Assembly: GCF_030813355.1 (NCBI RefSeq)
Contig: NZ_JAUSUD010000001.1
Coordinates: 248,001 to 312,000, forward strand
DNA: 64,000 bases
Direction: 5' to 3'
DNA from: Metabacillus malikii
Lineage (GTDB): Bacteria > Bacillota > Bacilli > Bacillales > Bacillaceae
Shown here: piece after piece, positions 28,627 to 37,175 of the stretch
Layout: each line of letters opens with the position of its first letter
Numbering within the stretch: position 1 is the stretch's first letter
Program-made: the position numbers and the translations under genes
Notes under the pieces: model-generated
What the model saw: the letters and a program-made list of their open reading frames with translations, nothing else
Database searches by the model: none
Told to the model about the DNA's origin: nothing

Positions 28627-28648
28627 ATGTGTCGGATATCCAACACAT
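28627..28648. promoter_or_regulatory. Putative TetR operator
   Basis: A 22-bp palindrome, ATGTGT-C-GGATATCC-A-ACACAT, has one mismatched pair. It lies 38 bp upstream of the TetR start, the usual place for an autoregulatory operator. Confidence 0.6.
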
Positions 28649-28756
28649 TTAAGGAACTATTGGTATGCTTCGATTTTATTATCTACTAAACTACTAGTAA
28701 GAAGCAAATAAGTAGTCTGTCTAGGGCTCTAGTACAGTATTTGCCAGATTTATATT

Positions 28757-28925
28757 GGCTCTTTTCAAAAGATTGTGGCTTTTTGCACTAACCTTTTTAA
28801 GGGTTTGTTAGTCGATAGCCGCCGAAGCTAGACAGGCTCACCACCCACCCCGCGGCGAGTACTGTAGAGAAGACAAACCCTAAACGACAACTCAGTTAAA
28901 AGCAACAATGTTTACGAAAACAGCC
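28757..28925. mobile_element. MITE-like element, copy B (169 bp)
   Basis: It has the same ends as copy A at 21393, in the opposite orientation: it begins GGCTCTTTTCAAAAGATTG and ends CAATGTTTACGAAAACAGCC, which are imperfect inverted repeats of each other. It is flanked by a perfect 8-bp direct repeat TTTATATT (28749-28756 and 28926-28933), a clean target-site duplication. The interior is unusually GC-rich and non-coding. It sits immediately upstream of the DsbA-like gene and may affect its expression. Confidence 0.8.
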
Positions 28926-28964
28926 TTTATATTAAAAACTCAGTTGAAAAGGGGAATGATTAAT

Positions 28965-29891
28965 ATGACAAGCAATAACCTTGTATGTGATGTGGAAACA
29001 GGTGTATGTGGTGTAGCAAATGACGATGCCGTGCAAACGATTGATTTTAATGAGCCGGTGAAAAAGATTGAGATGTATTATGTAACAGACCCTATTTGTT
29101 CACATTGCTGGGCATTAGAACCAATTTTGCGTCGATTTATGAAGCAGTACGGACAATATGTGCAGTTCAAAACGGTTATGGGCGGATTATTAGAGAAATG
29201 GCATGGAGGTCCGGTTGATCCAGCTAACGGCATTCATGGCCCAAGTGATGTAGCCAAACATTGGAGAGAAGTAGGGGAACATTACCGGATGCCGATCGAT
29301 GGTTCATTAATGATTGACAATCCCGTTCAATCATCATACCCGCCATCACGCGTTTTTAAAGTAATTCAAAAACATTACGGTGAGGAGAAAGCATTTACGT
29401 TCTTGCGACGTGCGAGAGTCGAGCTATTTGCGTTCAATAAAAATATTGGTGAGGTACATGAGCTAGAAGCAATCGTAAACGGCGTGGGGCTAAATGGGAA
29501 GGCGATTGTAAAAGAAGCCAATGAACAAACTGGAATTGATTTATTAAATGAAGACTTTGCACTAACTAAAAAGCTAGGTGCGAGAGGATTTCCGACCATT
29601 ATACTCGTAAATGAAGAAAAGAAAGGCGTAAAAATCGTTGGGAGTCGCCGTTTTGAAGATTATGTGTCAGCATTAACACAAGTGCACGGTGAACAACCAA
29701 TTCCATCTCAGCAACAACCTTTATCTGCTTTACTTGAAGAAGAGGCACTGCTTTTCTCAAAAGAAATTGAAGTAATGTATCAGCTTGAAAAATCGGATGT
29801 GAAAGCCTTTGTTGAAAAAGAGCTATCGTCAGCACAATATGAGGTGAAGGAATTACTTGGGGAATCCTTTTATACGATTGCAGTAAAATGA
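28965..29891 (+). CDS. DsbA-family protein, SpxH/YjbH-like
   Basis: A 308-residue thioredoxin-fold protein of the DsbA/FrnE superfamily, resembling the SpxH (YjbH) ClpXP adaptor group. A C45-S-H-C48 redox motif sits in YVTDPICSHCWALEP, and the cis-proline loop is GARGFPTII. A roughly 80-residue helical C-terminal extension follows. There are also two cysteines near the N-terminus (C8, C15). It may be an oxidoreductase or an adaptor in thiol stress. I start at ATG 28965 (AAAGGGG upstream), because the longer reading begins inside the MITE-like insertion. Confidence 0.75.
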   Translation: MTSNNLVCDVETGVCGVANDDAVQTIDFNEPVKKIEMYYVTDPICSHCWALEPILRRFMKQYGQYVQFKTVMGGLLEKWHGGPVDPANGIHGPSDVAKHWREVGEHYRMPIDGSLMIDNPVQSSYPPSRVFKVIQKHYGEEKAFTFLRRARVELFAFNKNIGEVHELEAIVNGVGLNGKAIVKEANEQTGIDLLNEDFALTKKLGARGFPTIILVNEEKKGVKIVGSRRFEDYVSALTQVHGEQPIPSQQQPLSALLEEEALLFSKEIEVMYQLEKSDVKAFVEKELSSAQYEVKELLGESFYTIAVK

Positions 29892-30094
29892 GAGTTGATT
29901 AATAATGACCTACGTATAAGATTAAAATGATGAAAAGGTTTAGGGGTGTTTGACCCATTGTAACCTTTTGGTAGCTATCGGTTTTTGTATCAGTACCCTG
30001 AAATTTGCTGCTTGTTCGGCTCAAGAGGTATGACCACTTTCAAAGCCTTCATTTCCTCACTAATATCTTCAGGCTACTTTCACCACTATCGAAG

Positions 30095-30135
30095 TACGGT
30101 ACTTATTTAAAGTATCGTTTTTTTTTTTTTTTTTT
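30095..30135 (+). terminator. Terminator with an 18-T tract
   Basis: ACGGTACTT-ATTT-AAGTATCGT forms a stem with one wobble pair and is followed by 18 uninterrupted T (30118-30135). The rest of the 320-bp gap (29892-30212) holds no gene. On the minus strand a 26-codon protein-like stretch ends at about 29998 and may be a gene remnant. Confidence 0.75.
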
Positions 30136-30212
30136 GATGTGATTTAGGAAGAAGGAATTCAAAGATTGATAGAGAAGTAAGGATAATATTACCAATTAAA
30201 GGGGTGAGAAAG

Positions 30213-31544
30213 TTGGAAATTGAATTGGTCGAACTACCCTCATATGAGGTTGCATGCTTTAGAAAGGTTGGTAGTTATCGTGAAGCAACGGGAGAACATT
30301 GGGAGAATTTATTAAAATGGGCCCTTGAAAATGAGCTATTTCCACCAGAACAAGCATTTATCGGTATTTCTTTGGACAATCCCGATTTTGTAGCAAGTGA
30401 AAGGTGTCGTCATGATGCATGTGTGACAATACCTGCACATTTTGATAAGGGGAATCATCAAGAGATTCAATTTAGAACATTAGACAGTGGCTTGTATGCG
30501 CTGTATCGATACTATGATACTCCTAATAGGCTAGAGCTAGGTTATAAGTATATGTATGGTCAATGGTTGCCCGAGAGTGAGTATGAGCCCGACTTTGAAC
30601 GGTTAACTCTTGAATTTAATATGAATAATCCCGCAGATGATCCGGAAGGGAAGTCTATCATTCATTTATATGTACCAATTAAAATGAGGATCTCAAGGAC
30701 AACTCCAAAGATAAGTAACCATGTCCCACAGCTCCTATACGACGGTGCTCAAATTGATGTCCACTATGAAAACCATGATGATGTGATTAAATGGTTTGAG
30801 CATTATTTAGGATGGAGAATTGAACAACAAGAAGCGTGGCTAGTTGACCCTAGAGCCATCAAAGGAAAGATGACACATATGGGAATGGGAATGTGGGTAG
30901 TATCCTATCTATCAAATCAACAGCTTCCTTTTCACTATGCAAATCGAGGTACGCCGAGTCCAGCAATCCGTCTTTGTTTTAAGGCAACAGATTTAAGTAA
31001 AACACATGTAAGTTTCTCTGAAAATCATATACAGGTTTCAGACATCTATGATGGTCCAGGTGGTCACAAATATTTTGATGCATGGGTAACTTCTGAACGG
31101 ATGAGAATAACGTTTCAAGATGACATAAAAAATTCTCAGGTAGCATTTCCAGACAGTGATAATTTCAGTGATACATGCGTTCGGATTGGTGTGGGAGACT
31201 TGGAGAAATCAGTTAAGTGGTACAAGGATTTTGTTGGTATGGAATTAGAAGCTGAAAAGGTTAATGAAGATTTTGTCGTGATGTCATTAGGTGTGAATCA
31301 TGATCCGAATGGAAAGTCAAAATGGATTCTTGAAAGGACTTCAGACCATAATGGGAGAACTGATGGTAGCATTCGACCGATCTGTTTTATCCAAAATCGA
31401 GATGACTTTTTTCAGTATTATCATTTCCTCAAAGAGAGCGGCATTGAAGTTGGTGAAATTGGAGGTTTTACGGAAGGAGGATTGTCGATGTTTCATTTCT
31501 ATGATTTAGACGGTAACCGGTTTAATGTCAGTTCTTTTGTTTAA
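30213..31544 (+). CDS. GyrI-like domain fused to two VOC-like domains
   Basis: A 443-residue fusion. Residues 1-150 form a GyrI/AraC effector-binding-like domain (LPSYEVACFRKVGSY, LALYRYYDT-like core and HLYVPIKMRI at the end), which binds small hydrophobic ligands. Residues about 165-300 and 310-443 are VOC-like halves (second one: VRIGVGDLEKSVKWYKDFVG ... FYDLDGNRFNVSSFV). No DNA-binding domain is attached, so a drug-binding or sequestering role is plausible. TTG 30213 follows GGGGTGAG; GTG 30204 is an alternative. Confidence 0.78.
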   Translation: MEIELVELPSYEVACFRKVGSYREATGEHWENLLKWALENELFPPEQAFIGISLDNPDFVASERCRHDACVTIPAHFDKGNHQEIQFRTLDSGLYALYRYYDTPNRLELGYKYMYGQWLPESEYEPDFERLTLEFNMNNPADDPEGKSIIHLYVPIKMRISRTTPKISNHVPQLLYDGAQIDVHYENHDDVIKWFEHYLGWRIEQQEAWLVDPRAIKGKMTHMGMGMWVVSYLSNQQLPFHYANRGTPSPAIRLCFKATDLSKTHVSFSENHIQVSDIYDGPGGHKYFDAWVTSERMRITFQDDIKNSQVAFPDSDNFSDTCVRIGVGDLEKSVKWYKDFVGMELEAEKVNEDFVVMSLGVNHDPNGKSKWILERTSDHNGRTDGSIRPICFIQNRDDFFQYYHFLKESGIEVGEIGGFTEGGLSMFHFYDLDGNRFNVSSFV

Positions 31545-31665
31545 AAGGAGTTTACGTAATGATAGAGAAATAGATAACAAGACAATTAATAGAGTACTCG
31601 ACAGGCATAGCTTCGATATTATTTGAACTAGCCTTCCGTGAAATATACTCACCTGAGGTGGTTAC

Positions 31666-32088
31666 ATGTCAATAAAAGGTTTAAATCATTTTTTATTTTC
31701 TGTGTCTAATTTAGCAAAATCAATTACGTTTTACGAAAGTGTCTTTGATGCTAAGCTGCTAGTGAAGGGGAGGAGCACTGCCTATTTTGATTTGAATGGC
31801 ATGTGGCTTGCGTTGAATGAAGAACAAGATATCCCGCGCAATGAAATTAGTCAGTCTTACACACATATCGCATTTTCAATCGATGAGACGGAATTTGATA
31901 CGATGTACGATAAACTAATGCGATTAAATGTAAATATTTTGTCAGGACGCCCGAGAGAGGAAAGAGATAAAAAGTCTATTTACTTTACAGACCCCGATGG
32001 ACATAAATTTGAATTTCATACAGGTACTTTGCAGGATAGACTGGATTATTATAAAAACGATAAGACGCATATGGAGTTTTATGATTAA
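31666..32088 (+). CDS. fosB: Metallothiol transferase FosB (fosfomycin resistance)
   Basis: A 140-residue FosB, a VOC-fold enzyme that inactivates fosfomycin by adding bacillithiol (or cysteine) to its epoxide with a divalent metal. The metal ligands are H8, H67 and E116, in [17 protein letters not shown] and [12 protein letters not shown], and the long identical-looking blocks [12 protein letters not shown] and [12 protein letters not shown] are diagnostic. GAGGTG precedes ATG 31666. It is widespread in Bacillaceae chromosomes and implies the host makes bacillithiol. Confidence 0.95.
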   Translation: MSIKGLNHFLFSVSNLAKSITFYESVFDAKLLVKGRSTAYFDLNGMWLALNEEQDIPRNEISQSYTHIAFSIDETEFDTMYDKLMRLNVNILSGRPREERDKKSIYFTDPDGHKFEFHTGTLQDRLDYYKNDKTHMEFYD

Positions 32089-32188
32089 TTCATGCAATGT
32101 ATATTTTTTGATAATAATCGTGGACTAATCGTATGCTACGTTGTTGAAATGGTCATCTACATGGCAGTTATATCTTTCAAATTTCCTC

Positions 32189-32219
32189 TTGAACCTCTAG
32201 TAACTAGAGGTTTTATAAT
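32189..32219 (+). promoter_or_regulatory. MerR-type promoter with operator dyad
   Basis: -35 TTGAAC (32189-32194) and -10 TATAAT (32214-32219) are 19 bp apart, the elongated spacing characteristic of MerR-activated promoters. The spacer holds a perfect 9-bp dyad, AACCTCTAG-TAA-CTAGAGGTT. It lies 31 bp upstream of the merR-type gene, so the regulator should activate its own promoter. Confidence 0.85.
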
Positions 32220-32250
32220 GGTTATATACTTTTTTATGGAGGGAATGTGA

Positions 32251-33018
32251 ATGAAAGGGACTAGGAAATATTCAATAAGTGAATTTTCAAAGAAGACTGG
32301 AGTCTCAATTCGAACGCTTCATTACTATGATGATATCGGACTACTGAAACCAGATAAGCATCCCACCTCTGGGCATCGGATATACGATCATCAAGACATC
32401 TTAACATTACAAAAAATCTTATGTTTAAAGTTTCTTGGGTATAGCTTGGATAATATTGCTGACTTGTTAGGTGAAGCAAGTTTTACTAGCGATTTAAATC
32501 GTACGTTGGCACTTCACTTACAAGGATTAGAGAATGAAAAAGAGAGAATTGAACAATCGATGGCTGCTGTAAAACGAGTGATGATGCTTCTTGAAAAAGA
32601 GGGTGAGGTAGATAGTGCCATCTTACTTAGCCTTATTCATAGTATGCAAACGGAAGCGAAGCAAAGAGAATGGATGGAACACTATTTGTCAGAGGATGTT
32701 GTTGAAGGTTTGTTAAATAAATCGGAGCAGGAAAAAGTCAACTTAGACCAAACGTTTATTCAACTATCTAAGGAACTAAAAAAACTATATGGTAAACCTA
32801 TTGAGGATGCTGGAGTACAAGCGATGATAAAAACGTATCTTGAGGCAACGTTCTCATTTCTTGGTGAGGATTTGATGAAACATTTAGCAGATGTTGATGT
32901 GGAGGAAATGGAGATTCAAGAATTTGAAGACATGACTCCATCGCCATTTACAGAAGATGAACAGCAATGGCTAAATCAGGCGGTTGAATATTATATGAAG
33001 CAAGCGGAAATGAAATGA
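32251..33018 (+). CDS. MerR-family regulator, TipA-like
   Basis: A 255-residue regulator with an N-terminal MerR DNA-binding domain (SISEFSKKTGVSIRTLHYYD, then GLLKPDKH and GHRIYDHQD), a dimerisation helix and a roughly 130-residue all-helical C-terminus of the TipAS type that binds drugs or thiopeptide-like ligands. Its own promoter region has the 19-bp spaced MerR layout, so autoactivation is expected. No obvious target gene is co-directional, but fosB lies just upstream and a small drug-export-like gene converges downstream. GGAGGGA precedes ATG 32251. Confidence 0.9.
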   Translation: MKGTRKYSISEFSKKTGVSIRTLHYYDDIGLLKPDKHPTSGHRIYDHQDILTLQKILCLKFLGYSLDNIADLLGEASFTSDLNRTLALHLQGLENEKERIEQSMAAVKRVMMLLEKEGEVDSAILLSLIHSMQTEAKQREWMEHYLSEDVVEGLLNKSEQEKVNLDQTFIQLSKELKKLYGKPIEDAGVQAMIKTYLEATFSFLGEDLMKHLADVDVEEMEIQEFEDMTPSPFTEDEQQWLNQAVEYYMKQAEMK

Positions 33019-33035
33019 ACGAAATAATCATTTTG

Positions 33036-33073
33036 AATGTTGATGACAAGCTTAAATTGGCATCAACATTTTT
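33036..33073. terminator. Bidirectional terminator
   Basis: AATGTTGATG (33036-33045) pairs perfectly with CATCAACATT (33061-33070) and is followed by T. It lies between the converging MerR and small-exporter genes. Confidence 0.8.
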
Positions 33074-33087
33074 AGTTAGCTTCAGTT

Positions 33088-33564
33088 TTATATCAAATTT
33101 AAAAGACTAAAACCATAAACCGATCCTACAGCAAAGACAATTGTCCATACTGCTAAACTAAATGTCATCCATCCGACGACATAGATTTTTGAACTCCCAA
33201 AGGTAAGTGCGATAATTGCGGCAATATCAGTACCTACAAATATGGGTGCTAGTAATGCCAATCCGGGAATACCATATTTCTCCCAAATTTCACGTGAGCG
33301 TTTTTCTTTTTTGGTTGGATTGATTATGCCTTTCTTTTGCTTTCGATTTTCCCGCCATTTGTCAATTTGCTTAAAGAAAATACCTAGTAAAAATAGTAAT
33401 AGAAAATTACCAAAGAATGCCACGACGCTGACACTAATTGCAGGCAATCCCCAAACAATTCCTAATGGTACGATAATTGAGACATCCATCCACGGTGCTA
33501 ATGCTAACAAAAAGAGAACAATGTACTGGATAAATATATTTGCTTCCTGAGCCCATTCGATCAA
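33088..33564 (-). CDS. Small multidrug-export-type membrane protein
   Basis: A 158-residue membrane protein of the Sm_multidrug_ex family (COG2426-like), with about four membrane helices and a basic cytoplasmic loop (WRENRKQKKGIINPTKKEKR). Family marks include LALAPWMDVSIIVPLGI near the start and YGIPGLALLAPIFVGTD. Transport activity of the family is poorly documented despite its name. It converges on the MerR regulator gene. Confidence 0.8.
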   Translation of the reverse strand: MIEWAQEANIFIQYIVLFLLALAPWMDVSIIVPLGIVWGLPAISVSVVAFFGNFLLLFLLGIFFKQIDKWRENRKQKKGIINPTKKEKRSREIWEKYGIPGLALLAPIFVGTDIAAIIALTFGSSKIYVVGWMTFSLAVWTIVFAVGSVYGFSLLNLI

Positions 33565-33715
33565 CAGCAGTTTCCTCCTGACTATTCATTAATCGTTACT
33601 ATTATAAGGAATTAGCAGGTGAGGCTACCATTGATTGTTCTTACAATAAACCTATCTATGTTACAGTTTTGTCACATTATTTCGCCTTTAAGAAAATTAT
33701 ATTTTTTAACTACTA

Positions 33716-33833
33716 AAGTTTTTTAATAAACTCGATTGTTAACCCCAATTCTATATGGTATAGTATCCTCATTACTTATTAAACGGATTAAATAAGTTTT
33801 TTAATGGCACTTTTTAAAGTTATTTAATAAGTG
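33716..33833. promoter_or_regulatory. Promoter and repeated operator-like palindromes upstream of ROK
   Basis: The 290-bp gap before the ROK gene holds a promoter (-35 TTGTTA at 33736, -10 TATAGT at 33759-33764, 17-bp spacing). Three related palindromes surround it: AGTTTTTTAATAAACT (33717-33732), a 24-bp dyad at 33774-33797 with arms ACTTATT and AATAAGT, and one at 33808-33833 with arms CACTT and AAGTG. They share a TTTAATAA core, as expected for a ROK/XylR/NagC-type repressor. Confidence 0.55.
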
Positions 33834-33857
33834 TTGAAGGAATAGGTGGTGAACGAT

Positions 33858-34853
33858 GTGGAGCTTAGTTCCAAATCAATGAAAAAGGTAATACTTAGCA
33901 ATATAAGGACTACTCTTATCGAATTAGGTAGTGCAACAAAGGTTGAAATGAATGAGAAATTAGACATAAGTTTTCCGACGATAAGTAAATTTTTAGCAAC
34001 TATGGAGAAAGAAGGGGAGATTTTTTCGGTCGGCCTAGATGAGTCCAGTGGAGGGAGACGGGCAAAGCGATATCAATATAACCCTGAGTATATGCTCGGC
34101 CTAGCGATTTTTTTAGAAAGAACAGAGACGAATTATACAATCTTTAATTGTTTAGGAGAAATAAAGGAACAAGGCACCTTTTCCAGTTTTCTAATCGATG
34201 ATGGGTTACAGATTTTAACAACCTATATTGATAGCATTATGACTAGGCATCCAAACATTAAATCGTTAGCAATAGGTGTTCCAGGAGCAGTAGATGAGGG
34301 GCGAATTTTTCATATTCCTGACTATGAGCAGTTTAAGCATTTTGATATAAAGGGATATTTTGAAAATTACTTTTCAATCGATGTCGTTGTAGAAAATGAT
34401 ATGAATGCTGCAGTACTTGGCTATCACAAAAGACAGGGAAATCAGAACAGCCACTCTTTAATCTATTTGTATATAGGTCAAAATGGACCAGGTGCCGGAT
34501 TACTGATTAATGGAGATGTTGTGCGCGGCAGTACGTTTTTTGCAGGAGAGGTTTCATTCGTTCCTCAATATGATGACCGTAATTTTTGGCAGGCGTTGGA
34601 AAAGGGTAAGCACGGGGATGAAAAGGTAGATGCGATAAGTCGATTAGTTGCCTCGTTTACGGCAATGATGAATCCGCATAGTTTTATTTTTTGTAACGAT
34701 GACCTTGATGAATCCTCAATTGAGAAAATTATTGAATGCAGCACAAATTATATAGCAAAGGAACATTTACCGGAGCTGACGAGAAGTGATTGGAAGGAAG
34801 ATTATTTATTCGGGTTACAAAGTCTCGGGCTTCAGTTAATGATAAATAAATGA
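33858..34853 (+). CDS. ROK-family transcriptional regulator
   Basis: A 331-residue ROK protein with an N-terminal winged helix (KMEMNEKLDISFPTISKFL-like stretch) and a sugar-kinase-like effector domain: IGVPGAVDEGRI, VENDMNAAVLGYH and GQNGPGAGLLINGDVVRG. The zinc-binding cysteine motif of classical ROK kinases is absent, which favours a regulatory over an enzymatic role. It precedes an MFS transporter by 23 nt and probably controls it in response to a sugar. GTG 33858 follows AGGTGGTG. Confidence 0.85.
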   Translation: MELSSKSMKKVILSNIRTTLIELGSATKVEMNEKLDISFPTISKFLATMEKEGEIFSVGLDESSGGRRAKRYQYNPEYMLGLAIFLERTETNYTIFNCLGEIKEQGTFSSFLIDDGLQILTTYIDSIMTRHPNIKSLAIGVPGAVDEGRIFHIPDYEQFKHFDIKGYFENYFSIDVVVENDMNAAVLGYHKRQGNQNSHSLIYLYIGQNGPGAGLLINGDVVRGSTFFAGEVSFVPQYDDRNFWQALEKGKHGDEKVDAISRLVASFTAMMNPHSFIFCNDDLDESSIEKIIECSTNYIAKEHLPELTRSDWKEDYLFGLQSLGLQLMINK

Positions 34854-34876
34854 TTTGTATTTAGGAGAGGTTTTTT

Positions 34877-36085
34877 ATGGCAACATTGCTTTTGTTAATT
34901 ATTTATTTAGCGTTTATTAGTTTAGGTCTACCAGATTCGTTATTGGGAGTTGCGTGGCCTGTTATGCAATCGGATTTTGATGCACCGCTTGAGACTGCAG
35001 GTTTATTGTTTATGACGATTGCAGGTGGTACCATTATTTCAAGCTTATTAAGTGGTAGAGTCCTGAAGCGGTTTGGAACGGCAAAGGTGACAGTTGTTAG
35101 TACGTTAATAACTGCATGTGCGTTGCTCGGCTTTTACTTTGCACCATCACTTATCTGGTTATTTTTATGTGCGATACCACTCGGATTAGGTGCAGGTGCA
35201 ATTGATGCGGGATTAAATGATTATGTCGCGATTCATTATAAGGCACATCATATGAGCTGGTTACATAGCTTTTGGGGAGTTGGGGCAACGTTCGGTCCTG
35301 TCGTAATGGCTCAATTTATTTCTGGAGGCAATGCTTGGGGGAACGGGTATCTTGCGATTGCCGGGCTTCAATTTACTTTAGTATTGATTCTTTTGCTTTC
35401 ATTACCATTGTGGAAAAGGGTTACAGCAAAAAGTAACCAAAACACGAATGAAGTAGCAGCTGATTCAAAAGCTTCTGATATGGAATTAGAGGGTAACCAG
35501 CTAAAACCGTTACAAATTAAAGGAGTCAAATGGTCACTTGCCGCCTTTTTATTTTATTGCGGTGTTGAAGCAACAGTCGGTCTATGGGGAAGCAGCTATT
35601 TAGTAAATATAAAAGATATTTCTGTTCCAGTTGCTGCACAATGGGTTTCCTTTTATTTTGCAGGAATCACGGTTGGGCGCTTTATTACTGGCTTTATTAC
35701 ATTTAAAGTGAGTAATCGGACGCTTATTCGCACCGGACAAATAATCGCTTTATCAGGTGCAGTATGTTTACTACTACCATTGCCAGCACTTTTCTCTCTA
35801 ATTGGTCTTATTTTAGTTGGTTTAGGGCTAGCACCAATTTTTCCTTGTATGCTTCATGAAACACCAATTCGGTTTGGGAAGAAGCACTCGCAGACAATTA
35901 TGGGGTATCAAATGGCAATTGCCTATACGGGTAGTACATTTTTGCCACCGTTACTAGGATTTGTGGCATCTAATACAACAATCGGAATCTTTGCATTTTA
36001 TATTCTATTATTTGTTGCAGCCATGCTAGTAAGCTCTGAAAGATTGAATCTCATACTTGTTAAAAAAGGAATTGCCGCGAAATAA
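34877..36085 (+). CDS. MFS transporter
   Basis: A 402-residue major-facilitator permease with about 12 membrane helices and a central cytoplasmic loop (about residues 185-215). The first helices carry LGLPDSLLGVAWPVM, and loop 2-3 reads LSGRVLKRFGTAKV, a recognisable MFS motif A-like element. It resembles sugar-type (fucose permease-like) MFS proteins. Its pairing with a ROK regulator supports sugar uptake or efflux. AGGAGAGG precedes ATG 34877. Confidence 0.88.
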   Translation: MATLLLLIIYLAFISLGLPDSLLGVAWPVMQSDFDAPLETAGLLFMTIAGGTIISSLLSGRVLKRFGTAKVTVVSTLITACALLGFYFAPSLIWLFLCAIPLGLGAGAIDAGLNDYVAIHYKAHHMSWLHSFWGVGATFGPVVMAQFISGGNAWGNGYLAIAGLQFTLVLILLLSLPLWKRVTAKSNQNTNEVAADSKASDMELEGNQLKPLQIKGVKWSLAAFLFYCGVEATVGLWGSSYLVNIKDISVPVAAQWVSFYFAGITVGRFITGFITFKVSNRTLIRTGQIIALSGAVCLLLPLPALFSLIGLILVGLGLAPIFPCMLHETPIRFGKKHSQTIMGYQMAIAYTGSTFLPPLLGFVASNTTIGIFAFYILLFVAAMLVSSERLNLILVKKGIAAK

Positions 36086-36115
36086 TTCGTACTTTCCTTA
36101 TGATAGAAATATAAT

Positions 36116-36146
36116 GCGTTGCTACACGATGTAGTGACGCTTTTTT
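36116..36146 (+). terminator. Rho-independent terminator after the MFS gene
   Basis: GCGTTGCTACA pairs with TGTAGTGACGC (one or two wobble pairs) around CGA and is followed by six T. Confidence 0.85.
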
Positions 36147-36275
36147 AATGATTTAGTAAAGGACATAACATAGTTACATAAAAAAAGCTAGAAAACTAGA
36201 TGATGGAATAATTTGAGAGAAATTTATTTTTATTGTAACATATACATAATATAACATTTGTGAAGGAGACTTTCT

Positions 36276-36467
36276 ATGCAAGTATTAACAATCGTTAAAA
36301 TCCTGCTTTTTTTAACCGTGATCGGGCTATTTATTTGGACATTTATCGGACCAAAAAAGGCTAACAACAAAAATCATTACGATAATGGCACGTTTAAGTA
36401 CGGGAAATATATGATTTATTTACTAACTTTTGAAGTCGCATTAATTGTGATTTTTACTTATGTTTAA
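36276..36467 (+). CDS. Small membrane protein, 63 residues
   Basis: Two predicted membrane helices (ILLFLTVIGLFIWTFIG and IYLLTFEVALIVIFTYV) flank a polar loop. The family is not recognised. AAGGAGA precedes ATG 36276, and the gene has its own spacing from neighbours, so it is probably real. Confidence 0.6.
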   Translation: MQVLTIVKILLFLTVIGLFIWTFIGPKKANNKNHYDNGTFKYGKYMIYLLTFEVALIVIFTYV

Positions 36468-36586
36468 TTGTTTTCGAGATTAACAGTATTTGTTAATATT
36501 ACTCTGAGACGGTGAAGCTAACGTTGCTTTTCAAAAGATGATTGAAGATAATTGGAAGATATTACAAATACAATTAATTCTTGTCT

Positions 36587-36620
36587 AAGCGTTAAGCCTA
36601 TGGTTTAATGCTTATTTTTT
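36587..36620 (+). terminator. Rho-independent terminator
   Basis: AAGCGTTAA (36587-36595) pairs with TTAATGCTT (36605-36613, one wobble) and is followed by a T-run. The 120 bp before it hold a short open stretch (DGEANVAFQKMIEDNWKI...) that may be a gene remnant. Confidence 0.75.
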
Positions 36621-36688
36621 GGGTAAGGAAGGGAATTGAAAAATGATAGAGAAGTAAACAGAATACCAATTAATGGAGGCTTAAAATT

Positions 36689-37132
36689 ATGAACCGTATC
36701 AATTTACTAACTCTTGGTGTTAAGGATATTGTAAAATCTCATCAATTTTTCAAGGAACTTGGCTTTGAAACTTCTATCAAAGGCACTGAGGAAATTCCTG
36801 CGATTGTTTTCTTTCGAAATGAAGGAACAAGACTTGCGCTATATCCTCTTGAAGAACTAGCAAAAGATATAAATAAAGACAATACACCTGTGGTTTCAAA
36901 TGGGTTTCCTGGCATCACTTTAGCGTATAATGCAAAGTCTGCGAAAGAAGTAGACGAAGTAATGATACGTGCAAAATCAGCTGGAGCGAAAATTGTGAAA
37001 AAGCCGCACAGAAATGATTGGGGCGGTTACGGCGGTTATTTTACTGATATTGATGGCTACTATTGGGAAGTGGCATTTGCTGAGGATTGGGAGTTTGATG
37101 AGTCGAATATGTTGGTGATAACTGACCAATAG
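36689..37132 (+). CDS. VOC family protein
   Basis: A 147-residue VOC protein with a first repeat NLLTLGVKDIVKSHQFFKEL and a second that ends GGYGGYFTDIDGYYWEVAF, with Glu in the metal-ligand position. It resembles the glyoxalase/bleomycin-resistance proteins often annotated as lactoylglutathione lyase-like. GGAGG precedes ATG 36689. Its 60-bp leader is similar to the one before the GyrI-VOC gene at 30213. Confidence 0.88.
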   Translation: MNRINLLTLGVKDIVKSHQFFKELGFETSIKGTEEIPAIVFFRNEGTRLALYPLEELAKDINKDNTPVVSNGFPGITLAYNAKSAKEVDEVMIRAKSAGAKIVKKPHRNDWGGYGGYFTDIDGYYWEVAFAEDWEFDESNMLVITDQ

Positions 37133-37149
37133 ATGTAGAAATGAAAAAG

Positions 37150-37175
37150 GCACATGATAAAACGTGTGCTTTTTT
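37150..37175. terminator. Bidirectional terminator
   Basis: GCACATG-ATAAAA-CGTGTGC has a T-run on the plus side and an A-run (T on the other strand) before it. It ends both the VOC gene and the small minus-strand gene that follows. Confidence 0.85.

Noticed and set aside
29930-30135. T-box or other known riboswitch before the GyrI-VOC gene
   Set aside because: A terminator is present, but no T-box core sequence or specifier stem can be found; the hairpin alone is an ordinary terminator.
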